A DNA stretch of 26,561 bases from a virus: positions 1 through 26,561 of the IMG/VR virus record IMGVR_UViG_3300027759_000369; one strand, written 5' to 3'. A program made the translations under genes and the position numbers. Under the pieces are notes generated by a model. It did not search any database. It saw only the letters and a list, made by a program, of their open reading frames with translations, and had not been told where the DNA came from. Positions 7,861 to 15,167 of this stretch are shown here, one piece after another. Each line of letters starts with the position of its first letter. Position 1 is the stretch's first letter.

Positions 7861-9045
7861 ATGTCTGAATACATTAAGCAACAACACGAAGCACGTCAGA
7901 ACGCTTGGGCAGAAGCCAAAGCACTTCTTGACGGTGCAGCAGCAGAAAAAAGAGATTTATCTGCTGAGGAAAATGCAAAATACGAACGTATTTCTGCTGA
8001 CCTAGATACAAGAGCAAAAGTAATCGAAACACTTAAAGCAGATGCAGATCGCGAATTGCGTGCAGCAGAAGCAATGCGTGGATTAGAAAACCAAGCACGT
8101 CCAGTTGCAGAAGTTGCATCACAAAATGATGACGCAGAAGCAATCCGTGCAATGGCAAGAGGTGAAGTTCGTTCACATACTTTTGAAAAAAGAGATGTCG
8201 TAAAAACTTCAACTGGCGCACCTGTTCCAACAAATTTTTACAACCAAGTTATCTTGCTTGCAAGACAATCTGGTCCAATGTTGGAGACTTCAACAATAAT
8301 CAATACAGCAGGTGGCGAGAACTTACAAATGCCATCAATCGGTACATACTCATCTGGCACAATTGCTGGAGAAGGTACTGCTATCGGAGAATCTGATCCA
8401 GTATTCAACAGTTTCATTACGCTGTCTGCTTACAAATACAGTTTCTTAACACAAGTATCACGCGAACTTATTGAAGATAGCGGAGTGGATATTTTGTCAT
8501 TCCTCGCTTCACAAGTAGGCCAATCACTCGGCTATTCCGTGAATACCGCGCTGACAACAGGCACAGGAACAATTGAACCTAACGGTTTAGTTACTCGTGC
8601 AGGTTCAGCACTTGTAGGAACTTCATTAAATCCAACAGCAGATAACCTAATTGATTTAGTTTACTCAGTTGATGCTTCAGGTCGCAGACTTGCTGGCACA
8701 GGATTCCAAATGAATGGTACATCAATTGCAAACGTGCGTAAATTGAAAGATACTGCGGGACAATATTTGTTCCAACCATCTCTTTCAGCAGAAGCACGCG
8801 ACTTGCTACTTGGATACCCAATTTACGAAAACCCAGCAATGGCAACAGCAGCATCTGCTGTTAGACCAGTCATATTTGGTAACTTACCTAGTTACTATGT
8901 AAGACAAGTTGGCGGAATTAAATTGGATCGTTCTGACGATTTTGCTTTCAATACTGATCTTGTGACATTCCGTGCCACATTCCGTGTTGATGGTAACTTG
9001 GTTCAAACAAGCCACGTTAAATACTTTAAGTCAAGCAACTCCTAA
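7861..9045 (+). CDS. major capsid protein, HK97 fold
   Basis: 394 aa, standard length. The first ~100 residues are a charged, Ala/Glu-rich, helix-forming delta domain (with RQNAWAEAKALLDGAAAEKR), which acts as internal scaffold and should be removed by the upstream protease. The mature part begins about residue 105-120 and shows the phage_capsid (PF05065) pattern: PTNFYNQVILLARQSGPMLE, the E-loop region, then SRELIEDSGVDILSFLA, a MNGTSIANVRKLKD stretch and a C-terminal beta-rich P domain. Strong AAGGAG site 7 nt before ATG. Third codon positions lean to A (GCA, ACA, CAA) more than in the terminase genes. Stem-loops flank the gene on both sides. Confidence 0.96.
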   Translation: MSEYIKQQHEARQNAWAEAKALLDGAAAEKRDLSAEENAKYERISADLDTRAKVIETLKADADRELRAAEAMRGLENQARPVAEVASQNDDAEAIRAMARGEVRSHTFEKRDVVKTSTGAPVPTNFYNQVILLARQSGPMLETSTIINTAGGENLQMPSIGTYSSGTIAGEGTAIGESDPVFNSFITLSAYKYSFLTQVSRELIEDSGVDILSFLASQVGQSLGYSVNTALTTGTGTIEPNGLVTRAGSALVGTSLNPTADNLIDLVYSVDASGRRLAGTGFQMNGTSIANVRKLKDTAGQYLFQPSLSAEARDLLLGYPIYENPAMATAASAVRPVIFGNLPSYYVRQVGGIKLDRSDDFAFNTDLVTFRATFRVDGNLVQTSHVKYFKSSNS

Positions 9046-9068
9046 ACCGAGTCTTACTTAAAAAAAGT

Positions 9069-9100
9069 TCTGGGACACGGAGCGCAGGCCGTGTCCTAGA
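9069..9100 (+). promoter_or_regulatory. first stem-loop after the capsid gene
   Basis: A 12-bp stem (9069-9080 with 9089-9100; one G.T pair) around an 8-nt loop, core GGACACGG/CCGTGTCC. It starts 23 bases after the capsid stop. A run of seven A lies just before it, so the reverse strand would read stem then T-run, but no - strand genes are present to need a terminator. On the + strand there is no T-run, so an RNA stability or processing element, or a weak terminator, is more likely. Confidence 0.6.
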
Positions 9101-9107
9101 CATAACT

Positions 9108-9137
9108 TGTCCCTCATCTGTAATAAGGTGGGGGACA
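9108..9137 (+). promoter_or_regulatory. second stem-loop after the capsid gene
   Basis: An 11-bp stem (9108-9118 with 9127-9137, two G.T pairs) around the 8-nt loop TGTAATAA. It repeats the TGTCC/GGACA theme of the first stem-loop eight bases upstream, so the two could also pair with each other in alternative folds. It ends 25 bases before the GTG of the glycosyltransferase gene. Confidence 0.6.
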
Positions 9138-9162
9138 CCCTGCGTATATATGGAGACTCTGC

Positions 9163-10452
9163 GTGAACCGTGAACAAAAAAGATTATTAGCAAAACAAAA
9201 TAAAAATCAAAACGTACAAAATGTCGTACAACACCCAAGACGTATTCTTTGGGTTTCTAATGCACCTTGGGCTTCAACTGGTTATGGCCAACAAACAGCA
9301 CAAGTAATTCCAAGATTAAAAAAAGATAACAATGATGTTGCCATTGTGGCAAATTATGGTTTAGAAGCATCCACAACAACTTGGAACACTCCTACTGGTC
9401 CTGTTCCTATTTATCCTCGCGGTATGGAGCAATGGTCTAATGATGTTATTCCTGCACATATGCACGACTGGACTATAAGAGATAAAGATGCAGAAAATTT
9501 GTTGATAACTTTATTTGATGTTTGGGTATTTAAGGGCGAGAAGTGGGCTGAGTGGCCTGTTGCTTCTTGGACTCCAGTTGATCACGTTCCAGCACCACCA
9601 GATGTTTCTGCTTGGTGCAGACTTCCAAATGTTTATCCTATTGCTATGAGCAAGTTTGGTAAATCAATGTTTGAGAATGTTGGTATCGAATCTTGGTATG
9701 TGCCTCACGCTATTGAAAAAGTTTTTAAGCCAACAGAAAAAATTGTTGTTGCTGATGGTGAAGCAATTGATCCTAAAACTTTTATGAGATTACCTAAAGA
9801 CCGTTTTGTTGTTGGTATGAACGCGGCAAATAAAGGTGTAATGCCTAATCGTAAAGCGTTTGGTGAAAACTTGTTAGCATTTTCAATGTTTGCAAAACAA
9901 TATGATGACGCAATTCTTTATATTCATACTGACGCATCAGGTTCTATGGGTGGAATCAGGTTGATGGAGTTAATTATCTCTGTTGGTATTCCTGTTGAAA
10001 AGGTTGTGTTTGCTGATCCTTATTTGTTGCGTACAGGTTTGAGTCAGGAAACTATGGCAGCAATTTATTCTCAAATGGATGTGCTTCTTGCAACTTCTTA
10101 TGGTGAGGGTTTTGGTGTTCCAACTGTTGAAGCCCAAGCGTGTGGCGTTCCTGTAATTGTGTCGGATTTTGCCGCAAGCGCAGAGTTATGCGGAGATGGC
10201 TGGAAAATCGGTGGGCAACCTCTTTGGGATGCACCACAAAAATCTTTCTTCCATATTCCTAATGTTCCAGAAATTGTTGAAGCACTCACACAGGCGTATA
10301 ACAGAACTCGTGGCCCATCTCAAAAAGCAATTGATTTTGCTAAACAATATGATGCTGATTCAGTTTATGAAACTCAATGGAAACCAACTTTAGACAGCAT
10401 ATTTTCAAGAGTCGCTTCAGATAGGCTTAAAAAGCCCACAGAAGCAAAATAA
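9163..10452 (+). CDS. glycosyltransferase, GT4-like (GT-B fold)
   Basis: 429 aa, GTG start with TGGAGA at 9150-9155. An Arg/Lys/Gln-rich leader of ~25 residues precedes the first Rossmann strand RILWVSNAPWASTGYG. The C-terminal half has MDVLLATSYGEGFGVPTVE and AQACGVPVI, with the E-x7-E motif (E about 315 and 323) that binds the nucleotide-sugar donor in GT4 and related families. A retaining transferase using a nucleotide sugar is expected; donor and acceptor are unknown. It leads a four-gene glycan cassette lying within the structural genes, so its target may be a virion protein or a host surface glycan. No membrane segment is seen. Confidence 0.85.
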   Translation: MNREQKRLLAKQNKNQNVQNVVQHPRRILWVSNAPWASTGYGQQTAQVIPRLKKDNNDVAIVANYGLEASTTTWNTPTGPVPIYPRGMEQWSNDVIPAHMHDWTIRDKDAENLLITLFDVWVFKGEKWAEWPVASWTPVDHVPAPPDVSAWCRLPNVYPIAMSKFGKSMFENVGIESWYVPHAIEKVFKPTEKIVVADGEAIDPKTFMRLPKDRFVVGMNAANKGVMPNRKAFGENLLAFSMFAKQYDDAILYIHTDASGSMGGIRLMELIISVGIPVEKVVFADPYLLRTGLSQETMAAIYSQMDVLLATSYGEGFGVPTVEAQACGVPVIVSDFAASAELCGDGWKIGGQPLWDAPQKSFFHIPNVPEIVEALTQAYNRTRGPSQKAIDFAKQYDADSVYETQWKPTLDSIFSRVASDRLKKPTEAK

Positions 10453-10494
10453 CAGGGTTTTAACCTTAAAGGGTAGGCAGATTGTGGGTAAAAG

Positions 10495-11499
10495 TTGAAA
10501 GTTGTTATTACAGGCGTTGGTGGCTTTCTAGGAAGCCATCTAGCGGACACCTTTATTGACGCTGGTTGGCAAGTAACAGGAATAGACAACTTTCTAGGCG
10601 GCTACAAAGATAACGTTTCAGATCAAGTTGATTTATTTGAATTAGATTTACTTGATTTAGATTCACTAAAAGAACCTTTTGCAAACGCTGACCTTGTTAT
10701 ACACGCTGCTTGCACAGCATATGAGGGTTTATCCGTATTCAGCCCAAGTCTGGTTGTTGCTAACACAATTCAAGCAACCACAAATGCTTTAACAGCATCA
10801 ATTCAAAACAATGTTAAAAAGTTTGTTTACCTTTCATCAATGGCACGTTACGGTGATAAAAAAGGTGAATTGTTTACAGAAGATATGACTCCTAACCCAC
10901 AAGACCCTTACGGAATTGCTAAGTTTGGTTCAGAACTTCTTGTAAAAAACTTATGTGAAACTCACGGACTTGATTGGGTAATTCTTGTTCCACATAACAT
11001 TATTGGCCCACGACAAAAATATGATGATCCTTACAGAAACGTTGCATCAATTTTTATCAACAGAATGTTGCAAGGTAAACAACCAATCATTTATGGTCAA
11101 GGCAAATCAATGCGCTGTTTCTCTTTTATCCAAGATGTAATCAATCCTCTGATGGTTGCTTGTGAATCACCTGATGCAGTTGGTCAAATTATTAACATTG
11201 GACCTGATGAGGAACACATAACTATTTATGATTTGGCAATTAATATTGCTGAGATTCTTGAATTTGATCTTGACCCAATTTTTATGCCAGGCAGACCTCA
11301 AGAAGTTTTGATTGCTTTGTGTAGTTCTGATAAAGCAAGAAATATTTTAGGTTACAAGACTGGCACAGATTTAACTGAGGGTTTGAAGCAACTTGTTGAA
11401 TACATTAAAACTCGTGGTGTAAAACCTTTCGAATATCATTTGCCTTTGGAGATTGTGTCGGACAAGACACCTAAAACTTGGTCTCAGAGGTTGATGTGA
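10495..11499 (+). CDS. NAD-dependent nucleotide-sugar epimerase/dehydratase (extended SDR)
   Basis: 334 aa. The NAD-binding GxxGxxG is at residues 7-13 (VVITGVGGFLG), the SDR active-site Tyr and Lys are Y139 and K143 (DPYGIAKFG), preceded by a YLSSM serine strand. IIGPRQKYDDPYRNV and the FSFIQDV stretch match sugar-nucleotide epimerase/dehydratase families such as UDP-glucose 4-epimerase; the exact substrate cannot be read. The TTG start is forced: an in-frame TAA lies at 10489-10491 and the Rossmann motif begins at residue 2. The ribosome binding site is weak. It probably makes the activated sugar used by the flanking glycosyltransferases. Confidence 0.87.
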   Translation: MKVVITGVGGFLGSHLADTFIDAGWQVTGIDNFLGGYKDNVSDQVDLFELDLLDLDSLKEPFANADLVIHAACTAYEGLSVFSPSLVVANTIQATTNALTASIQNNVKKFVYLSSMARYGDKKGELFTEDMTPNPQDPYGIAKFGSELLVKNLCETHGLDWVILVPHNIIGPRQKYDDPYRNVASIFINRMLQGKQPIIYGQGKSMRCFSFIQDVINPLMVACESPDAVGQIINIGPDEEHITIYDLAINIAEILEFDLDPIFMPGRPQEVLIALCSSDKARNILGYKTGTDLTEGLKQLVEYIKTRGVKPFEYHLPLEIVSDKTPKTWSQRLM

Positions 11500-12047
11500 A
11501 AACTTTGCAAGAGATTTATCCTAACTTTCAGGATGCTGATGGTTCGGGTGATAAAGGTACAGCCCATTCTTATATTGATGTTTATGCTGAGCATTTAACT
11601 AAAAGGTTTGGTGTGAACTTTTTGGAGATCGGTGTTCAACTTGGTCATTCAATTGCTATGTGGCAGGACTATTTTATGGAGTCACAAGTTTACGGAATTG
11701 ATGTGACTTTATCTAATGTCATTTTTGATAATTTAGAGAACGTTTATGTTTGTAACGCAACTGTTCAAGAGCAGGTTGATTCTTGCTTTGAGGGCAAATC
11801 TTTTGATTACATTATTGATGATGGCAGTCATTTATCAGTTGAACAGATCAAGAGTTTGGAAATCTTTTATCCATACTTAAAAGAGAACGGCAAATACTTT
11901 ATTGAGGATGTTAATGGGGATAACAGTTTGAATACAATCAAGAATTATTTAATCAAGCACAATATGAATTTTCAAATTTATGATCTACGAGATATAAAGA
12001 AACGCTATGACGACATTTTGATTGTGATAACTAAGGAGACCAAATGA
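11496..12047 (+). CDS. class I SAM-dependent methyltransferase, probably sugar or glycan methylation
   Basis: 183 aa from GTG 11496, which overlaps the epimerase stop as GTGA and is preceded by CAGAGG at 11485-11490; a TTG at 11478 is less likely. Motif I is FLEIGVQLGHSIAMW, followed by VYGIDV (acidic end of strand 2) and the active-site-like DYIIDDGSH. This layout matches the MycE/methyltransferase-24-type group that includes methylases of macrolide sugars and many glycan-cluster enzymes. SAM-dependent methylation of a sugar is inferred from the family and from its place between a sugar epimerase and a glycosyltransferase. Its stop overlaps the next ATG as ATGA. Confidence 0.82.
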   Translation: MKTLQEIYPNFQDADGSGDKGTAHSYIDVYAEHLTKRFGVNFLEIGVQLGHSIAMWQDYFMESQVYGIDVTLSNVIFDNLENVYVCNATVQEQVDSCFEGKSFDYIIDDGSHLSVEQIKSLEIFYPYLKENGKYFIEDVNGDNSLNTIKNYLIKHNMNFQIYDLRDIKKRYDDILIVITKETK

Positions 12048-12694
12048 TTCCAGCAATGGTTGTGCCAATAATCAACGGCTACCAATATCTTGACAGGATG
12101 ATGGAAACCATAAATTACCCAATCCAAAATTTAGTAATTGTTGATAATGGTGCTTCAAAGAATGATTGGACACCAACTTGGAATCAATGGGTTTCAAAAG
12201 TTTGGCATCTAAAGTTTCCCTCAAATCTGGGTGTTCCTGGTTCTTGGAATCTTGGTATCAAATCTTTACCTATGTCGGATTATTGGTTGATTGCTAATGC
12301 AGATGTTGAGTGGGCTGAGGATTCTTTGAAACTGTTTGCTGAGGAATCTGATCCAAACAAAATTGTTTTATCTAACGCTGGGGCTGCGTGGTGTGCTTTC
12401 ACTATCGGTTGGAAAGTTGTTGAAAAGGTTGGGCTGTTTGATGAAAACTTTTACCCAATATATTTTGAGGATAATGACTACCAGCACAGGGCTGAGTTAC
12501 AGAACATAGAAATTGTTAATTCGTTTATTCCTGTTGCTCACGTCAATTCTGTTTCAATCAAAAATGGGTATGCTGAACGAAACAATGTGACTTTTCCTGA
12601 TAATCAAGAATATTGGAATCACAAAAAGTCCAACAATATTACGACTGAAACCCCTTGGAATATTCGTAGGATCAGACGCAACTCCTGGGATTAA
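12044..12694 (+). CDS. glycosyltransferase, GT2-like (GT-A fold)
   Basis: 216 aa. Opens with AMVVPIINGYQYL and a nucleotide-binding NLVIVDNGAS, then NLGVPGSWNLGI, the metal-binding NADVEW (in place of DxD), a FDENFYPIYFEDNDYQHRAE segment typical of GT2 rhamnosyl/galactofuranosyl-type transferases, and ends with a basic tail. Inverting transfer from a nucleotide sugar is expected. It is shorter than many GT2 enzymes but complete in its core. Last gene of the glycan cassette; 37 bases separate it from the head-tail connector gene. Confidence 0.82.
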   Translation: MIPAMVVPIINGYQYLDRMMETINYPIQNLVIVDNGASKNDWTPTWNQWVSKVWHLKFPSNLGVPGSWNLGIKSLPMSDYWLIANADVEWAEDSLKLFAEESDPNKIVLSNAGAAWCAFTIGWKVVEKVGLFDENFYPIYFEDNDYQHRAELQNIEIVNSFIPVAHVNSVSIKNGYAERNNVTFPDNQEYWNHKKSNNITTETPWNIRRIRRNSWD

Positions 12695-12731
12695 ATTGCA
12701 ATAGACTAAGGGCTAAGACTTAGGAGTTATT

Positions 12732-13337
12732 TTGGCTATCACAAATGGTTACGCAACACTTGCAGAAGTGAAAGCGGCCTTACGCATTACCGACTCAGTT
12801 GATGACTCGTTGCTGGATATGGCAGTTGAATCTGCTTCCAGACTTATAGACGGTTACGCTGGGCGACAATTTTATTCATCAGGTACAGCAACAAGATATT
12901 TTGTGGCATTGGATGATTTCAACGTTGAAGTTGATGATCTTGCAAACGGAACTGTAACTGTAACAACAGCACAAGATGCTGACGGTGTTTTTGACACAGT
13001 TTGGAAAACAACTGATTATCAACTTGAACCACTTAACGGTGTGCTTGATGGTATTGCTTGGCCTTATACAAATTTAAGAGCAGTTGGCGACTACTTGTGG
13101 CCTATAACTGGTGGTGAGGCTTTAATTAAGATTCAAGGAACTTTTGGTTGGCCTGCTACACCTATTGCAATTAAACAGGCTTGCATTATTCAAGCATCAA
13201 GAATTTTTAAGCGTTTAGATTCTCCTCTTGGCGTTGCAGGATTTGGCGACCTCGGTGCAATTCGAGTGTCTAGCCAACTCGATCCAGACGTTGCACAACT
13301 TGTAATGCCGTACAGACGAATGAGGAACATTCTTTAA
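12732..13337 (+). CDS. head-tail connector protein (gp6/Phage_connect-like)
   Basis: 201 aa, TTG start with TAGGAG at 12721-12726. Begins NGYATLAEVKAALRITDSVDDSLLDMAVESA, the helical start typical of gp6/YqbG-like adaptor proteins, followed by SASRLIDGYAGRQF and a beta-rich insert, then QACIIQASRIFKRLDSPLGVAGFG and ending MPYRRMRNIL. The protein should dock under the portal ring. A 5-bp stem (12706-12710/12719-12723) partly covers the ribosome binding site; it is weak. The stop overlaps the next gene (TAATG). Confidence 0.87.
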   Translation: MAITNGYATLAEVKAALRITDSVDDSLLDMAVESASRLIDGYAGRQFYSSGTATRYFVALDDFNVEVDDLANGTVTVTTAQDADGVFDTVWKTTDYQLEPLNGVLDGIAWPYTNLRAVGDYLWPITGGEALIKIQGTFGWPATPIAIKQACIIQASRIFKRLDSPLGVAGFGDLGAIRVSSQLDPDVAQLVMPYRRMRNIL

Positions 13338-13744
13338 TGGCATCAATCTCATCAATTAGAAACGGCCTTGCAACAAGACTTGGAACAATTGCAGGATTAA
13401 GAACTTCAGCATTTATGCCTGATAACCCAAATCCACCTATCGCAATTGTTATGCCATCAACTGTTTCTTATGACGATACTTTTCATAGAGGTATGCAAAC
13501 TTATGTTTTTAATGTTTTGGTCATTGTTGGCCGCGTTGATGAAAGAACAGCACAATCAAATCTTGATGGATATGTGTCTAGCACAGGTTCATCTAGCATC
13601 AAGTTAGCAATTGAGGGAGACAAAACTCTTGGCGGAGTTGTGTTCGATACAAGAGTTACTGAGATGAGAAACTACGGCCAATTGCCTGTTTCTGAGATAG
13701 TATATTTAACAGCAGAGTTTACGATTCTTTGCTACGCAGACTAG
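13337..13744 (+). CDS. putative tail terminator / tail completion protein
   Basis: 135 aa. Short alpha/beta protein: SSIRNGLATRLGTIAGLRTS opening helix, NPPIAIVMPSTVSYDDTFHRGMQ, VFNVLVIVGRVDERTAQSNLD, then a C-terminal strand VYLTAEFTILCYAD. This pattern (helix, strand, DERTAQxxLD) matches neck/tail-completion proteins of siphophages. It lies between the connector and the tube protein, the normal place for a terminator. I see no separate head-closure gene between connector and this one, so it may be missing, diverged or served by another gene. Confidence 0.7.
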   Translation: MASISSIRNGLATRLGTIAGLRTSAFMPDNPNPPIAIVMPSTVSYDDTFHRGMQTYVFNVLVIVGRVDERTAQSNLDGYVSSTGSSSIKLAIEGDKTLGGVVFDTRVTEMRNYGQLPVSEIVYLTAEFTILCYAD

Positions 13745-13756
13745 GAGTAATAACAA

Positions 13757-14164
13757 ATGGCAAAATTTGCAGCAACCGACCATAAGATTACTATTGGAAC
13801 AGTAGATTTCTCTACTTCTCTTAATAGTGTTGAATTGTCACAAGAGGCTGACGACATTGAGACTACCGCTTTTGGTTCTTCTTGGAGAACTAGAATTGGT
13901 GGCTTGAAACAAGCATCATTAACACTTAACTTTATGCAAGATTTTGCAGCAGGTTCAGTTGATGCAACACTTAACCCATTGCTAGGCTCAATCGCAACTG
14001 TTGTGATTGTTCCTACAAGTGGAACTGTAACCGCAACAAACCCAAGTTACACAATGACAGCATTAGTAACCCAATACTCACCATTCGCATCAAGCGTTGG
14101 CGATATTGCTACTCTTTCTGTTACCTGGCCTGTAACTGGATCAGTAACTAGAGCAACCGCTTAA
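13757..14164 (+). CDS. major tail tube protein
   Basis: 135 aa, GGAG at 13744-13747 upstream. Beta-rich sequence: DHKITIGTVDFSTSLNSVELSQEADDIETTAFGSSW, then TRIGGLKQASLTLNFMQDF and a C-terminal strand with ATLSVTWPVTGSVTR. The ETTAFG and GLKQASLTLNF stretches are typical of siphophage tube proteins of actinobacterial phages. Hexamers stack to make the tube around the tape measure. It is compact (no Ig-like C-terminal domain). Followed by the tail assembly chaperone genes, as expected. Confidence 0.88.
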   Translation: MAKFAATDHKITIGTVDFSTSLNSVELSQEADDIETTAFGSSWRTRIGGLKQASLTLNFMQDFAAGSVDATLNPLLGSIATVVIVPTSGTVTATNPSYTMTALVTQYSPFASSVGDIATLSVTWPVTGSVTRATA

Positions 14165-14179
14165 CTTAAAAGGAAACAA

Positions 14180-14431
14180 ATGAAAATTAACCTGCGCGTG
14201 AATTACAATGATGGTAATTCAAAAGAAGTCGTTTGTTCAGCAAGAGACCTAGTTGCGTTCGAAGAAAAGTTCAGCAGATCAGTAGCAAAACTCGAAGCCG
14301 AGTTCAAACTTACTGACCTGCTTTTTCTTGCGTGGCATAGTGAAAAAAGAACTAACTCAACCAAAAAAGAATTTGATAATTGGTTAGACGAAGTTGATGA
14401 GATTGGTGTAAGCGAAAACGACCCAAAATAA
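14180..14431 (+). CDS. tail assembly chaperone, short form (gpG-like)
   Basis: 83 aa, ATG with AAAAGGAA at 14168-14175. Charged alpha-helical protein (LRVNYNDGNSKEVVCSARD, then FEEKFSRSVAKLE, LLFLAWHSEKR) ending in ENDPK, directly before a TAA at 14429-14431. Short tail chaperones bind the tape measure and recruit tube protein, and are not part of the virion. The last two sense codons form a slippery site, so a share of ribosomes should continue in the -1 frame to make the longer form. Confidence 0.88.
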   Translation: MKINLRVNYNDGNSKEVVCSARDLVAFEEKFSRSVAKLEAEFKLTDLLFLAWHSEKRTNSTKKEFDNWLDEVDEIGVSENDPK

Positions 14432-14586
14432 AACCGCTCGGAGATTCCTCTGAGCATTGGTATATCGCTTATTTGTCTTGTGAAACTGGTATTGCTCCCT
14501 CTTTGCTTTTACAAGAGTCTGACCGTATGCTTTTCACATTAGGAATGTATCTGCGTTGGAAAGCATCCGAACAAAATAAGAGGTAA
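14180..14586 (+). CDS. tail assembly chaperone, frameshifted long form (gpGT-like)
   Basis: Join of 14180-14428 and 14428-14586, about 135 aa. After the slippery CCCAAAA the -1 frame continues without a stop for 52 residues: IKPLGDSSEHWYIAYLSC, ETGIAPSLLLQESDRML, then FTLGMYLRWKASEQNKR and TAA at 14584-14586. The ETGIAPSLLLQES...ML...YLRW pattern is characteristic of the T part of these fusions in siphophages of actinobacteria. No start codon or ribosome binding site is needed for the second part, which explains the otherwise empty 157 bases between chaperone and next gene. Confidence 0.88.
14422..14455 (+). promoter_or_regulatory. -1 programmed ribosomal frameshift signal
   Basis: Slippery heptamer CCCAAAA at 14422-14428 (zero-frame C CCA AAA), followed at once by the zero-frame TAA. 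Seven bases downstream is a stem-loop: GCTCGGAG (14436-14443), loop ATTC, CTCTGAGC (14448-14455), 8 bp with one G.T pair. Heptamer, spacing and stem fit the classical -1 model. Confidence 0.9.
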
Positions 14587-14588
14587 TT

Positions 14589-15167
14589 GTGGCTGTTGGA
14601 CTGGATACTCAAGTTCGCGGTCTCCGTGAAACTCTAATTGAATTACGAAATTTAGATAAAACTTTATACACGCAATTAAATTCTGATATTAAAAATGCTG
14701 CTTTACCTTTTGCTAAAAGTATTGAACTTGCTTTACCTAAATCTGCACCTTTATCTGACGCAAGTGGTAAATCTGGTTTTACCCATAATGGTGCAACCGC
14801 TTTCAAAGTTTCTGATAACAAAACTTCTGTAAAAACTAGCACTAAAAGACCAAGAGGTAATGAAAAAGTATCATTGCTAAAAGTTATTGTTAAAGGTCGT
14901 GGTTTAGCAATTGCCGATATGGCTGGTCGTAGAAAAACTACAGGTCGTTCATCTGGTCGTTCTAGACCGTCTGCTGGCAGACCAACTGGATATAGATTGA
15001 ATGGTCAAGGCACAGCACTTATTAGAAACTTAAACCGTGTTCACGGTGCTTCACGTTTTGTTTGGCCTGCCGCTTTGAAAAATCAGAATTTGATTGATAA
15101 TAGTATTGAACGTTCTTTACAAGAAGCATCCGCAAGAGTAAACAGAAACTTATTGGTGGTTAAGTAA
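14589..15167 (+). CDS. HK97 gp10-like / minor tail or head-tail joining protein
   Basis: 192 aa, GTG start with AAGAGG at 14578-14583. N-terminus GLRETLIELRNLDKTLYTQL resembles HK97 gp10-like proteins. The middle is unusually basic and Ser/Arg-rich (GRRKTTGRSSGRSRPSAGR, residues about 115-133). The C-terminus has an RFVWPAAL motif followed by a helix, as in other members. The gene sits between the chaperone pair and the tape measure, not next to the connector where gp10-like genes are often placed. It may act at the tail end of the neck or with the tape measure; the role is inferred from resemblance only. Confidence 0.6.
   Translation: MAVGLDTQVRGLRETLIELRNLDKTLYTQLNSDIKNAALPFAKSIELALPKSAPLSDASGKSGFTHNGATAFKVSDNKTSVKTSTKRPRGNEKVSLLKVIVKGRGLAIADMAGRRKTTGRSSGRSRPSAGRPTGYRLNGQGTALIRNLNRVHGASRFVWPAALKNQNLIDNSIERSLQEASARVNRNLLVVK

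Noticed and set aside
11478-11495. TTG start that would lengthen the methyltransferase
   Set aside because: GTG at 11496 has a well-placed CAGAGG and forms the GTGA junction typical of this genome.
12706-12723. CTAAG/CTTAG stem before the connector gene as terminator or operator
   Set aside because: Only 5 bp with no T-run; too weak to support a function.
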